A stretch of 64,000 nucleotides of DNA from Karstenula rhodostoma CBS 690.94 (taxonomy: Eukaryota; Ascomycota; Dothideomycetes; Pleosporales; Didymosphaeriaceae), in the NCBI GenBank assembly GCA_010093485.1, contig MU001498.1, positions 425,697 to 489,696 on the forward strand, in the 5' to 3' direction. The translations under genes were made by a program, and so were the position numbers. How positions within the stretch are numbered: position 1 is the stretch's first letter; each line of letters begins with the position of its first letter. This document shows, one piece after another, positions 52,524-62,365 of this stretch. The notes beneath the pieces are model-generated. The model was not told the DNA's origin, searched no databases, and saw only the letters and a program-made list of their open reading frames with translations.

Positions 52524-54341
52524 CTTGATGTCGATAAACGAGAATGAATGCAGGGAATGCGGATAGGAAGAAGAGCTGAGAAGCTGGAAGTTCTAAGATG
52601 CAGATGTAGATGTGTTGAAAAGAATGAGACACACAGTGTACTCTGAAAGAAAGACAGTGACAAGAGTCAGTGAAAGTGGTAGAAGAAGAGAATGAATGTT
52701 GCTGCGGAGCTGTGTTCCCGTTTCTTCACCGTCCCCAACCTTTTATATCACCGCACCCTCGCCATCCCCCACGAAGCCATCAGACCCCTGCATTGCAGCT
52801 AAGCTCCTGCCTCGCGTCTCAGGCGCCGGGATCGAGACTCTTCATCGAGTTGTGGCGTTGTTTCGGTGGAGCCCGATTCATTAAACACACCGCACCACCC
52901 GTGGGGAGACTTGTCCAGCCTTGCAGATCGCGAATGGGGATGAGCTGCTGTGACGCGTTTACTTTCCGTGAAACATGGCTCTGCGTGGTGGCAGAACCCT
53001 ACCATGGGACGCGTATGCAGGCGGGGCGGTCGTAGCGCTGGCGCGATGTTTCATGCGCGCGGGTAGGTCATTGTAGGCTCTTTATTGCGAACAACAATTA
53101 AGCCTCAAGCAGATGTACTAAGGGGAGCTTGCACGAAGATCCCAACAAGCAACGCTGACCTCATAATTATCTCGATACATTTTACTTTGAATCTAATCGT
53201 GGATGGCAAGTAAATAGGTAAGCAAATGTTGAAGTGCCATCCCGACATACCTGCCCGATACGGTGTGTTCCTGCATGAGCGTTGTAGTCCGGTTCTCGGA
53301 CCAACATGTCACTGGTCCTTCCCGCTCGACGGCGCAAGTCCGCACATTCATTTCTACCAAACCATGGAACTTCAAAAGCCTATATTGGGGGCTGGTGTTT
53401 CAGATAAGCCGCGTTGGAAAAGAACGACAGGTCTGAGCGCTCTGACGCAAGCTTCGTTCACTCCGAACTTTGGCTGCTGGGGAATGCCACAGGTTAAGTG
53501 AGCGTGACGAAGCGTAGTCGTGTGTGAGGCGGTGGAGGAGTTGGGGTGGAATTGGGGTGCGTCCTTTGTCTCGACGCAATAGATCGTCCCTCATGCAAGA
53601 TGTGGCACAGTAAAGCTGCGGCGTGCCTTGCGTGCGATCTGGAGAAAGACGGAAACCGATATCATACTATCACATCATCGAGTTTGGTAGCGAGAAACGC
53701 AAAATGCCAGCTCTAGATGCTTTCTCCTTTCAACTGCACTGTCAGCTGAGGGGCGCCTTCCCCAGCTACGATATGCGCCACGAACCACAGTACACACATC
53801 AATAGGAGCCCTTCTTTGTGCGCTCCGATGCTGCAATTTGCTCTCGCAATCGCATCATCTTGTCATGTCGAAGTGGCGGTTCGAGCTGACGACGCGCAAT
53901 TTCGATACTGCGGCCTGGCGATACTGAGACAGCACCTGGGCTCTGGTCATACAAAGACCACTTTCTAGAATCTTGGACGCACAGAAAATCTCCGTCGGCC
54001 ATATTCGTTAGGTTGAAACGTTATGAAGGCTGGTGCTTGATTACACGACTGTGCTATCCTGTTCTCTTACCGGATTTTTACCAGGCATTCTCTTCTCAGG
54101 ATGGTTTCTATGCCGCTTTGGTTTGACTTTTGCGAAGGGCTTTGGTACTGCTTGCTGGTGCGGGCTATCTAAGAGAGATGTGTTCTAAAACGCCTGGCTT
54201 ATGTGGACTTGTATAGAGAGACAAGGCGTCATCTAGATTGTGCTCGCTGCATAGGATAAGAACCGTAGCTTCGCGAACGCCCGGCAATGGTAAATGTATA
54301 CAATATAGCACAGTGTAACTTACATGGCTTCGTGTAGGCCT
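52524..54341. other. Long gap without a supported gene
   Basis: The first ~150 bases are the leader of the secreted-protein gene. The rest holds only short frames, for example 53226-53501 plus and 53799-54002 minus (67 codons, charged), with no recognisable domain. No copy of the repeat families was found. Confidence 0.4.
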
Positions 54342-57090
54342 CTACTTCACAGCCGGCACCTTCCCGCCTTTGCGATACGTCTCGATAGCCTTCTCGAATA
54401 GATCGCGACACGGCACCCTACTCCCCAACCTCGCACACAGCAAGAACGCCCCGCTCAGCTTTCGATGCAAACTATACGTCTCCTCGGGCGGCGGTGCCAG
54501 CCGCTCCCGCACCATGACCGGGATCAATCCCCGCACTCGATCGGTAATCGTCTGGTCCCTGAAGTCGTACACCTCTGGTCCAGAGGCCTGGAACGGCTCT
54601 GCGAGAGTAAGAACAGACTGGATATGCGCATCAAGCATGGGCTGGGACTCCGCGCCGGTGAGGTATCCAAGCTGAATGGAAAGATCGCGGATAGCCGCGC
54701 GATCGTTCTGCGACGCAGCGATGAGCACGTTGATATAGGGATCTACGAATTCCTCGGCGTACTCGCGGGAGGCGCCGAAGTCGAGGAGCTCGATCTTGTG
54801 GTCCTTTTCGTTGTAGAGGAAGTTTGTCCAGTTGGGATCCGTCTGCATGAACTTGAACTCTATGATCTCTCGCAGGCACAGACGCAGGATCTGGGTGCCG
54901 ATCCAGTCGCGTTTCTCCTGGCTGAGGGTGGGCAGCTTCGCGACGCCGACGCCGTGGACGAGCTCGGCTGTCAGAACTTGCCGCCCGCACGCTTCGGGAA
55001 AGGTCTTGGGGACTTTGAAGACAGAAGGGTCGTCGGCGACGGCGGCACGGAAGCGCTCTTGCCACTCGGCTTCGCGGACGTAGTCGCATTCCCAGGCTAG
55101 CTCTGTGCGGGCGTTGGCGATGGTGCGGTCGAGGAAGAGGCCTTTGGGTAAGAGGCGTGAGGCTGTGAGGAGAATGGAGAGGTTGTTAAGGTCAGAGTCG
55201 ATAGAGTCGGCCACACCTGGATATTGGACTTTGACTGCTACATCCTGCCCTGTAGACTTGAGGATAGCTTTGTGGACCTGGCCAATGGATGCTGCTGCAA
55301 TTGGCTTTTCATCAAATGATGTGAAAAGGTCTCGCCATTCGCTGCCGAGGTTGTTCGCGAGGACCTTGTCGCGCTGCCAGGCAGGCATATAGTCTGCACT
55401 GTCCTGGACGCGTTGCAGAACCTCGTGGATGGCCGGCGGTAGCATCTTGACGTCCTGGAAGCTAATGATCTGGCCCAGCTTCAGAGCAGCGCCTCGCATC
55501 CGCGAAAGCTTCGCAACCAGTATTTCGAGGTTGCCCGGGCTCAGCATAAGTGATCCTCCCGTTGCTGCCGCAGTGCCCGTGACGCGTCTTAGGCCCTCTC
55601 CGACAGCGCCAAACGCCATGCTTGTGCCCAACCCCGCATATTGCCATATACGACCGAATCGCGATGACGGAACTCGTGACTCTCGTAATTCGTAACGTGC
55701 CTTTTGCGGCTCGCCAATCACTTCACTGGGGATCTGCAATAGGGCTGTTAGTATATCAGCATGCCTCATGTTTGATTGTGCAGAAGCAAGTGCTTACCTC
55801 GGAGATGGGTGAAGGGGCAGCCTCTGCGTCCTTTGCAAGCTGTGAGGCCAGTTCATGCATCTCCTTCTCCGTTGTCGCAGGTTGTGCTTGCTGTGGGGAG
55901 TCCTCTGGCTTGGACGGCTGGCTCTCTTCGCTTCTCCGCACATTGAACGTATCCTGATCGTGGCCCTGTGCGGTCTTCGTGTGGTCTTGTGGCGTACGCG
56001 CGGGGCTCTTAAGATCCAAATGAGGCTTCTGCTGATATGGGTTCCCTCCAAGCATCTTCTTGAACCGGGTCGTGCGAAATACGTCTGTGTTGACACCCTC
56101 TGGCACACTCTCCTGCTCCGGCACAGCTATACGTTGTGGAATATCCTCTCTTTGCATCTGCTCTTGTTCGGGCTCCGCTACAGAGTAGTATACGTCCTGG
56201 TTCATCTGCTCGTCCCGGACGTGAACGTCGCTCTCCTGGTGAGTCTCGCCATTTCTGGGTATTTGAGTCTTCGGTGACGGAGTGGTCATTGGTTTCGATT
56301 CTACTGATCGCGAGTAGAAGACGTCTCGGTCGTGACCCTCCTGCAGTTTCTGTACTCGCGGCGCAGGGGAGGGGTGGTACGGCTCGTTCGCGTGTGACGG
56401 GATATGGTCGGATTGTTCATGTTGGGCGCGCATCTCGTCTGCCGACATGGTGTTATTGTTATCGCCCGAGGGCTTGCCCGGCAGCGGTATCGTAGACGCC
56501 CTGGACTCGACAGGTCGCATGCCCTCATCATCCTTCAGCCGCGTGTGGTGTTCATCTGCGAGTGGTGCTTTTGGAGCCTCCGGCACTGGTCGCTCGTTGA
56601 ACGTATCCTGCCCTCTCGTCCCGTCTTCCAGCGTGACCCCGGAAGATGGAATGGTCCCATCCGACAGCGGCACCCGGTCCGCTTCCTCCTGGCGCACGCC
56701 CAGGTTCCGCTCAGCCGGTGGTTCTGCCTTCGTGTTCCTCCCCGACCGATCGTAATGATGGTCCTGCTCCAAGCCTGTCTTCGTGTCTTCCCTGGGCCTC
56801 TCGCCCTTCATGGTTTCCCTCCTCGGAACCTCCGCTTGTTGGGAACCCGTCGCGCGTTGTACCGCGGCCGAGGCATACTTGGGTGCCTCCTCATTCAGCC
56901 GCTGTGAGAGCACGCGCGCAGCCTCAAGCGTCAGGGTGATGCGGTCGGTCTGGTTCTTTGCGGCCTTGGCGAGGGAGGACGTTTTGGTGAAGACATCGAG
57001 CTGCTGCGAGCGCAGCTTCAGGTGCTGCTGGGCGATGCCTTTCGAGGCATTGAACAGCTTCGCCGCGTCGATGAGCCGTCGGCCCGCCAT
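54342..57090 (-). CDS. COQ8: Coq8/ABC1 atypical kinase with a very long N-terminus
   Basis: Two exons, 57090-55798 and 55733-54342, encode 894 residues with a 64-base intron. Yeast Coq8 has about 500 residues. The extra length is an N-terminal half (about residues 80-400) of low-complexity, charged sequence. Within it a short motif recurs: QDTFNERP, DRDVFYSRS, NQDVYYS, NTDVFRTT and DQDTFNVRR. The kinase-like half is complete. The family-specific KxGQ motif lies at 516-519 (GAALKLGQII), with SIGQVHKAIL, VAVKVQYPGV, QTDPNWTNFLYN and LLDFGASREY also present. The protein is needed for ubiquinone synthesis in the mitochondrial inner membrane, where it acts as an ATPase or kinase on the CoQ complex. 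The start MAGRRLIDAAKLFNASKG is amphipathic and fits a targeting or membrane-binding helix. Confidence 0.92.
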
Positions 57091-57531
57091 TGGAAGTAAC
57101 TTAAACGCCTACCGCATCGGACGACGCATAATACAGCGTGCCTGGACTCGTGCACCTCTCGTGAGACGTTGGCAAAAAGATGGATAGCGTCATAGCTTGC
57201 TCGGCTTAAGCTCGCCCGCGCGGCCGCCGTGATTGGCTGTCCCGCACTGCGATCCAGACCCGTTCAGGAACCGTGTATCCCACTTCATTCACCCGAGCAC
57301 AATGTCAAGCCCAACGCTGGACCGAAGCCATTCCGGATCTGCTTGCGGCTATTGCGCTTTACAGGATAGCCTGGGTATTGCGCGCGGATCCTCTGGCGGT
57401 GGTTTCACCCCCTTCACTAACTTAGCCTGCCCGCACCACCGTACGAGGTAGCCCGCGCGAACTTGGAGCCAAGAACATTCAGGAGAGCTTCCACAGCTGT
57501 ACACGCGCGGTGTACGAGGGCAGCCGAAGAG
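57091..57531. promoter_or_regulatory. Divergent promoter region COQ8/NTA1
   Basis: This is 441 bases between divergent start codons. Mixed, GC-moderate sequence with no repeat copies and no clear TATA box. Confidence 0.35.
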
Positions 57532-58680
57532 ATGAAGATCGCGTTGCTGCAGTTTGACCCAGATGTGGGTACGGTGCAGGCGAACATCAAGCGGGCCGAT
57601 GACCTGCTGCAGCGGGCAAAGATACCCGTGGATCTGGACTGGCTGATATTGCCAGAAATGGCCTTCTCAGGTACGTTTTGGGGATGTACGCCGCTTCTTT
57701 CTCCACAAATGATCAGTCATTGGGAACCATGAGCACCCATCGTCTACCTATCCTTTGCAGCATGCATGAACTAGGAATGGGTAAAGCTGGAACAACAGCA
57801 CATGTGACCAGCGTATCCACCTTGAGCCGACAACATATGGGCTGCTCTACATGGGGATATCATTCAAAAGCTTACAACACAACGAAACCATGCATACATA
57901 TACTAATATCACACAGGCTACAACTTCCACTCCCTCGAAGAAATCACACCCTACCTGGAACCCACCACCGCCGGCATAACCACCCACTGGGCTGTCCAAG
58001 TCGCCCAGCACTACAACTGCCACGTAACAGTCGGCTACCCGGAGCGCACCCCCTCGACAAACTACAACTCCACCGTCACCGTATCCCCCACCGGAATCAT
58101 CCTCCAAAACTACCGCAAGTCCTTCCTCTACTATACGGACGAAACCTGGGCCGCCGAGCCCCCCGCCCGCTTCCAAGTTGAACACCTAGGCAAGCTCGGC
58201 CCCGTGATCCAGGGCATATGCATGGACATCAACCCGCACCGCTTCCTCGCGCCGTGGTCCGACTACGAATTCGCGACCGCAGCCCTCGCGCCCGTGCCGC
58301 CCCTCGCCCCCAGCCCGGGCATGCCCACCCCGCAGTCTCCCAACACCCTCATCGTCGTCTCCATGGCCTGGCTCTCGCACCTCACGGCGTCGGAAATCGC
58401 CGCCGAGCCCGCTGCCCCGGACGTCGCGACCGTCGCGTACTGGGTCGAGCGCTTCCAGCCCGTCGTCGAGCGCAGCAAGGAGGTGCCGGGCCCATGGTAT
58501 GTGGTGCTCGCGAACCGCTGCGGGACAGAGAAGAGCGTGTGCTATGCGGGGAGCAGCACGGTGATCAAGGTCGAGGATGGGGGGGTGAGTCTGTTTGAGA
58601 CGTGTGGGCGGGGCGAGGAGAGGGTTTGTATCGTGGATCTGGAGGGGGAGCCGAGGTTTAGTGTGAGGAGTGGCAGGTAG
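57532..58680 (+). CDS. NTA1: Protein N-terminal amidase (nitrilase superfamily)
   Basis: Two exons, 57532-57670 and 57917-58680, encode 300 residues. The enzyme deamidates N-terminal Asn or Gln so that proteins enter the Arg/N-degron pathway. The nitrilase catalytic triad is present: E42 in LPEMAFSGYNF (created across the intron), K114 in NYRKSFLYYTDE and C148 in GICMDINPHRFLAPW. The latter, with the following YEFA, is characteristic of NTA1 rather than general nitrilases. The intron of 246 bases is much longer than most here. Its donor GTACGT and acceptor CACACAG give a split Gly codon. Yeast Nta1 is longer (about 450 residues), so this is a compact form, ending at a normal stop. Confidence 0.9.
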
Positions 58681-59477
58681 GGGGTTACGATTGGTATGAG
58701 GATATGGGTTATGGCTCGGATGAAATACGTTAGGCAGGGACAATAGAATACATTATGCACGTCAAGTAGGTGGTGTACCATTGCACTGGTTCCGTATTTT
58801 GTGACTGGTGTGCGAGCGTGCTGCATATTGTATCCCGTTGTCGGGTCCTGATGGTTGAGGAATGGGTCAACGCACTACAACCACGCTATGTATCGAGACT
58901 ACCTCAGGTCCGTCTTTGAGGTGCCAGCGACTCCTATACATGTCCATGCTTTGGAACGAAGCGCCATAATAGGTAGGCATCGACGAGGGTTTGGGTCGAT
59001 CTGTTTCCTTGTACATCGTGGGGGTGACACGCTGGATGGTTGTTGCGTCGTGTTGGGCAAACGCGATCTGCTGTTAGATTATCTGAACAGGCGCTGGGGA
59101 CTTCGCAGTATGGAGTCCAGCCATGGCACAAAACCAGCCGTAAAGCGCCTGCGCCGTCGCCTCAACTCGTCACTGCTTCATCCGCACAATCCACGATGGT
59201 ATTCAGTCCAGCAAGTGTTTCATTCATATCCACTGCCTAACCCTAATTTTCGAACCCATAAGCGCCAGCCAGAGTGAGCGTCATTCGAAAACCGTTCACT
59301 CAAATCATGATATGCATGCATCCCTCGTGCGTCCATCCATCATTCCACCCTACCACCTCGCAACAGCCAGCCAGTTGCCAGCCATGCCGTTCCCGTGTCG
59401 CTCGCTCGCCGGACGTGAAAGAATTGATGCTGGGGATCGAGAATCGTGAGCAGGCAGGGAGAGGGGTGGCGAGTCGT
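58681..59477. other. Convergent intergenic region
   Basis: This holds the 3' ends of NTA1 and the eL39 gene. A short CATCCATC-type stretch lies near 59328-59342. No gene was found. Confidence 0.4.
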
Positions 59478-59763
59478 TTAGATGCCGATGCGGGTCTTGC
59501 GCCAATGTCGCCTCTTGGCGTTGTAACTGTGTCGCTGTCAGCATGTCTGTCTGTCGTTCGAAATGTACGCATCGCGGGCGTGCAGCGCGTCCAAGGAGCC
59601 GTACCGGATGGTGTTGTCCGTCCTCAGGCGGATCCACTGAGGGATGGGGCGGTTCTGCTTCTGAGCTTTTGCAAGCTTTTGCTTGGTGCGGAAGGACTTG
59701 TGGCTCTGCGAGACGTCAGTACAGCGGTCGTGCGAGTGCGGGCGGGCGGCGGCGTACCGGCAT
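59478..59763 (-). CDS. RPL39: Ribosomal protein eL39 (51 residues, three exons)
   Basis: Exons are 59763-59758 (only ATG CCG), 59705-59605 and 59526-59478. They sum to 156 nt, or 51 residues, exactly the family length. Spliced, the protein reads [18 protein letters not shown], then [18 protein letters not shown], and ends [14 protein letters not shown]. That is the complete, very basic eL39, which lines the ribosomal peptide exit tunnel. Introns of 52 and 78 bases lie after codon 2 and inside an Arg codon (CG|T). An intron right after the start codon is common in ribosomal protein genes. The gene is easily missed because no exon makes a long open frame. Confidence 0.95.
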
Positions 59764-60990
59764 GGTGACGGTTGTCGATATGTCGAGAGATTCGAAGTGG
59801 GAAGTCTTGCGGAGGAAGTTGATGGTGTCGAGTGCGCTTCAAAATCTAAGCGAGGTGGGCCGTGCTGCTTCGGATTAGCGCCATCACGTGTGCCGATTCG
59901 CTACCCTCCTCGAAACAGCGCCCCATCAATACGTCCACATTCACAACGCTTCCTTTTGTATCACTTTTGGACGGCAGTCCATGTTTGTCTATCACTTTAC
60001 GGGACACTACTTTATGGTTCGAGTCAACAATCAGAAAACCACCATCAATACGTCCACAAAGACGCCAAGTCGGAAGCAGCGGACACGGACTGTAAAAGGC
60101 CTGTACTACTGCTCATCTTGAGTTCCGCTCTTTACGCCCTCCAGGAAACCGCTCGTAGGAAACAAATATCTTCCACTTCCTAACCTTGCGGAGCGTCCTC
60201 CCGAAAAACCTCGTTCCGATGAAGTCGAGCACAAAGTCAAGTTCCACAGTGATTGTCCTTGCCCTTGCAAAATACAAGACGGGTAATAAAACTGAACGTT
60301 TCGACTACGCGTTTTACCTGAATGCTTCGTATTGATAAATTTCGCAGAAATCTCTTGCGACAGACGATGAAAGTCGAAGGTCACACTGAGGAGTCGATTC
60401 GGGCAGGGTTTTATCTGGGCCTTGCTTCCTGGATTTCCTGGACTAACGGTCTCTCGGTGCTAAGCATTCATCGTCTGGAATGACTGATCAGGTTCAGGAT
60501 CTCCTGTAATGCTTCAACCCTACAGATCCGCTTCCTTCGGAGAAGAGGCAGTCCAGCACTTCCCATAAGCTTCCAATTTCATGAAGCCTGGGCGCCCACA
60601 ACTTCTGTTCATGTATCCTTCGGAGCGACTGCATGTCGTTCTGTATCTCGCGTCTAACATCAAGTCCACTCAGACTAGGCGATCAGAAAACCCATGGGGT
60701 TCCGGATGCATATCGAGTCTTTGTTACTAGATCGTCGTCGAAATCCTTTGTCTGCACGGCTTCACAGCCACGGTATGAGCGTCTTTGTTCTTACCGCACT
60801 GCAAATCGTTTCCTGTTGCGCTTCTAATAAAGACTGCTATGATGCCGTCCCCCTCCTTCAGTTTCTCCTGCAGATCTGTGAAACCGCATCGTTTCCCGCG
60901 CAGCAGCTACACACTCTGACCAGGAGAGCCTTCCCGCGCTGTCCAAAGTCCGTATTGTTCGTACTGATCGCCTAGCCCCGTTTCCCCAAA
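59764..60990. other. Gap upstream of eL39 and the polymerase subunit
   Basis: This includes the eL39 promoter and the 55-base segment shared with 15.0 kb. CATCAATACGTCCACA occurs twice, at about 59927 and 60043, as a short direct repeat around that segment. No gene was found. Confidence 0.45.
59985..60039 (+). repeat. 55-base segment nearly identical to 14978-15032
   Basis: 51 of 55 positions match, with three of the four differences being transitions. On the minus strand both copies can be read as FLIVD(T/S)NHK(A/V)VSRKVID without a stop, so a coding origin is possible but unproven. The flanks differ beyond these limits. Confidence 0.8.
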
Positions 60991-61563
60991 ATGTCAGGCG
61001 ACGAGGAAGTCATCGACTTCGGCGAGTTGCCTGAGCGGCGACCCAGCACTGAATCCGGCGATGGCGAAAATCCTCCAGACGACGCCTCTGAGTTCGATGC
61101 CGACGAGGCCCTTGCCGACCTCGAGGTCTCAAACCAAAACAACGACGACGGAGACTACGACAACAACCCCGCCGGCAATGATAACGACTCCCCTCCTGCC
61201 CTCCGCATCCCAAAAGCCCGTGTCGCCCTCGACGACGAAGTCCACATCCCCGAGCCGTCGCCTACCTCGTTTACTACGAATGCAGCAACACCACACAAGG
61301 GCACTAAGGCGGCGGAGCTCGAAGCCGCAGCAGGCGCCCCGCATGCAGGACCGATCTATGCGGAGTGGAGCATGGGCGAGGGAACTGCGCGGAAGCCGAT
61401 GCAGTATATTTGCGGGAGGGACTGGGATGATGAAGGGAAGATGAAGGGGCCGTGTGGGGTCGTGCTAGTGAAGCTGGACGAGACGCTGCGGTGCAGGAAT
61501 TGCGGGAGTAGGATTTTGTTGAAGAAGAGGACGGAGAGGATGGTGCAGTTTGAGGCGAGGTAG
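60991..61563 (+). CDS. RNA polymerase subunit RPB12/RPABC4-like with long acidic N-terminus
   Basis: A single exon encodes 190 residues. The C-terminus, LRCRNCGSRILLKKRTERMV followed by QFEAR, is the hallmark of RPB12 (RPC10), a ~70-residue zinc-ribbon subunit shared by RNA polymerases I, II and III. Two features are odd. First, about 130 extra residues precede it, rich in Asp, Glu, Asn and Pro (for example NDNDSPPALRIPKA). Second, the first zinc knuckle, normally C-x2-C, reads C-G-R-D-W, then nine more residues, before the next C-G, as if about a dozen residues were inserted. No GT-AG intron explains the insert. The subunit identity is firm from the C-terminus. Whether the first knuckle still binds zinc is uncertain. 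Confidence 0.85.
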   Translation: MSGDEEVIDFGELPERRPSTESGDGENPPDDASEFDADEALADLEVSNQNNDDGDYDNNPAGNDNDSPPALRIPKARVALDDEVHIPEPSPTSFTTNAATPHKGTKAAELEAAAGAPHAGPIYAEWSMGEGTARKPMQYICGRDWDDEGKMKGPCGVVLVKLDETLRCRNCGSRILLKKRTERMVQFEAR

Positions 61564-62365
61564 GGCGTGGATGGAGAAGGGGCGGGTGGTAGTAGCAGCT
61601 GACACAACTGGACATGTAATAGAGCATGGGAGATACCGGTAGGTAGTGTTGGTAGTTTGTACGCTCTGTAGAATATTAGTACGCAGATTTATGTTTCAGT
61701 ACTCCCACACCCGACCTCCGGCCTGGCGAGACTGCTCTTCACTCTCTCCGCCGAAACCTTGTAGAATGTCTTCACTTCAGCCTTATCCGGGGCTGTCTTC
61801 CATAGCCAACATACTTGTTCTGCCGGCGTCTTCGTGTCCACGCTCACGTCGTTAGTATCATTCTCACATCGCATCTCACCAGGTAAAGCCAAGCCCAATC
61901 AAAACCACTCACGCAACCTCAATCACGGCACCTTCTCCACACCCGGCGCCACATCACTCGCTTTTCTCATCGCTAAACACGCCGCATCCTCGAATACACT
62001 CCCGCAACTACAGCCTTCGGAATAGCCATGTAGTTCTGGCTGCCGAGGTTGGACGACGTGTTCTGTAGTTGCAGGACTAGCACCGTCTTGGCGTAAGGTT
62101 GAAATAAGCTTGTACAAACGTAGTGTGCTAGTGCAGGACTAGGGAATATATTTGATGGTGGTGACCCAGAAGACGGCAGAAAAGATAGATATCGGGAGCG
62201 CGGGGTAGAGAGGGACCTTGGCTACTGAAAAGTGGACTACGTCATTTTGCCAATACTTTAGTGCAGTGATCGATTGTGCGGGAGATTTCTGTTTTGGGAA
62301 GATCGGATAATAGGTACACTTGGCTATACTCGATTTGTGTGAATGCGAAAGAGGAGCGAATTCGT
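61564..62365. other. Gap with doubtful small minus-strand frames
   Basis: Minus-strand frames at 62117-61923 (with SCGSVFEDAACLAMRKASD) and 61898-61689 (with TAPDKAEVKTFYKVSAERV) could be exons of one small gene, but no splice pair I tried is convincing and no family is recognised. The first ~100 bases are the 3' region of the polymerase subunit gene. Confidence 0.3.

Noticed and set aside
59274..59768. 164-codon plus-strand open frame
   Set aside because: Antisense to the eL39 gene, which is complete and spliced correctly.
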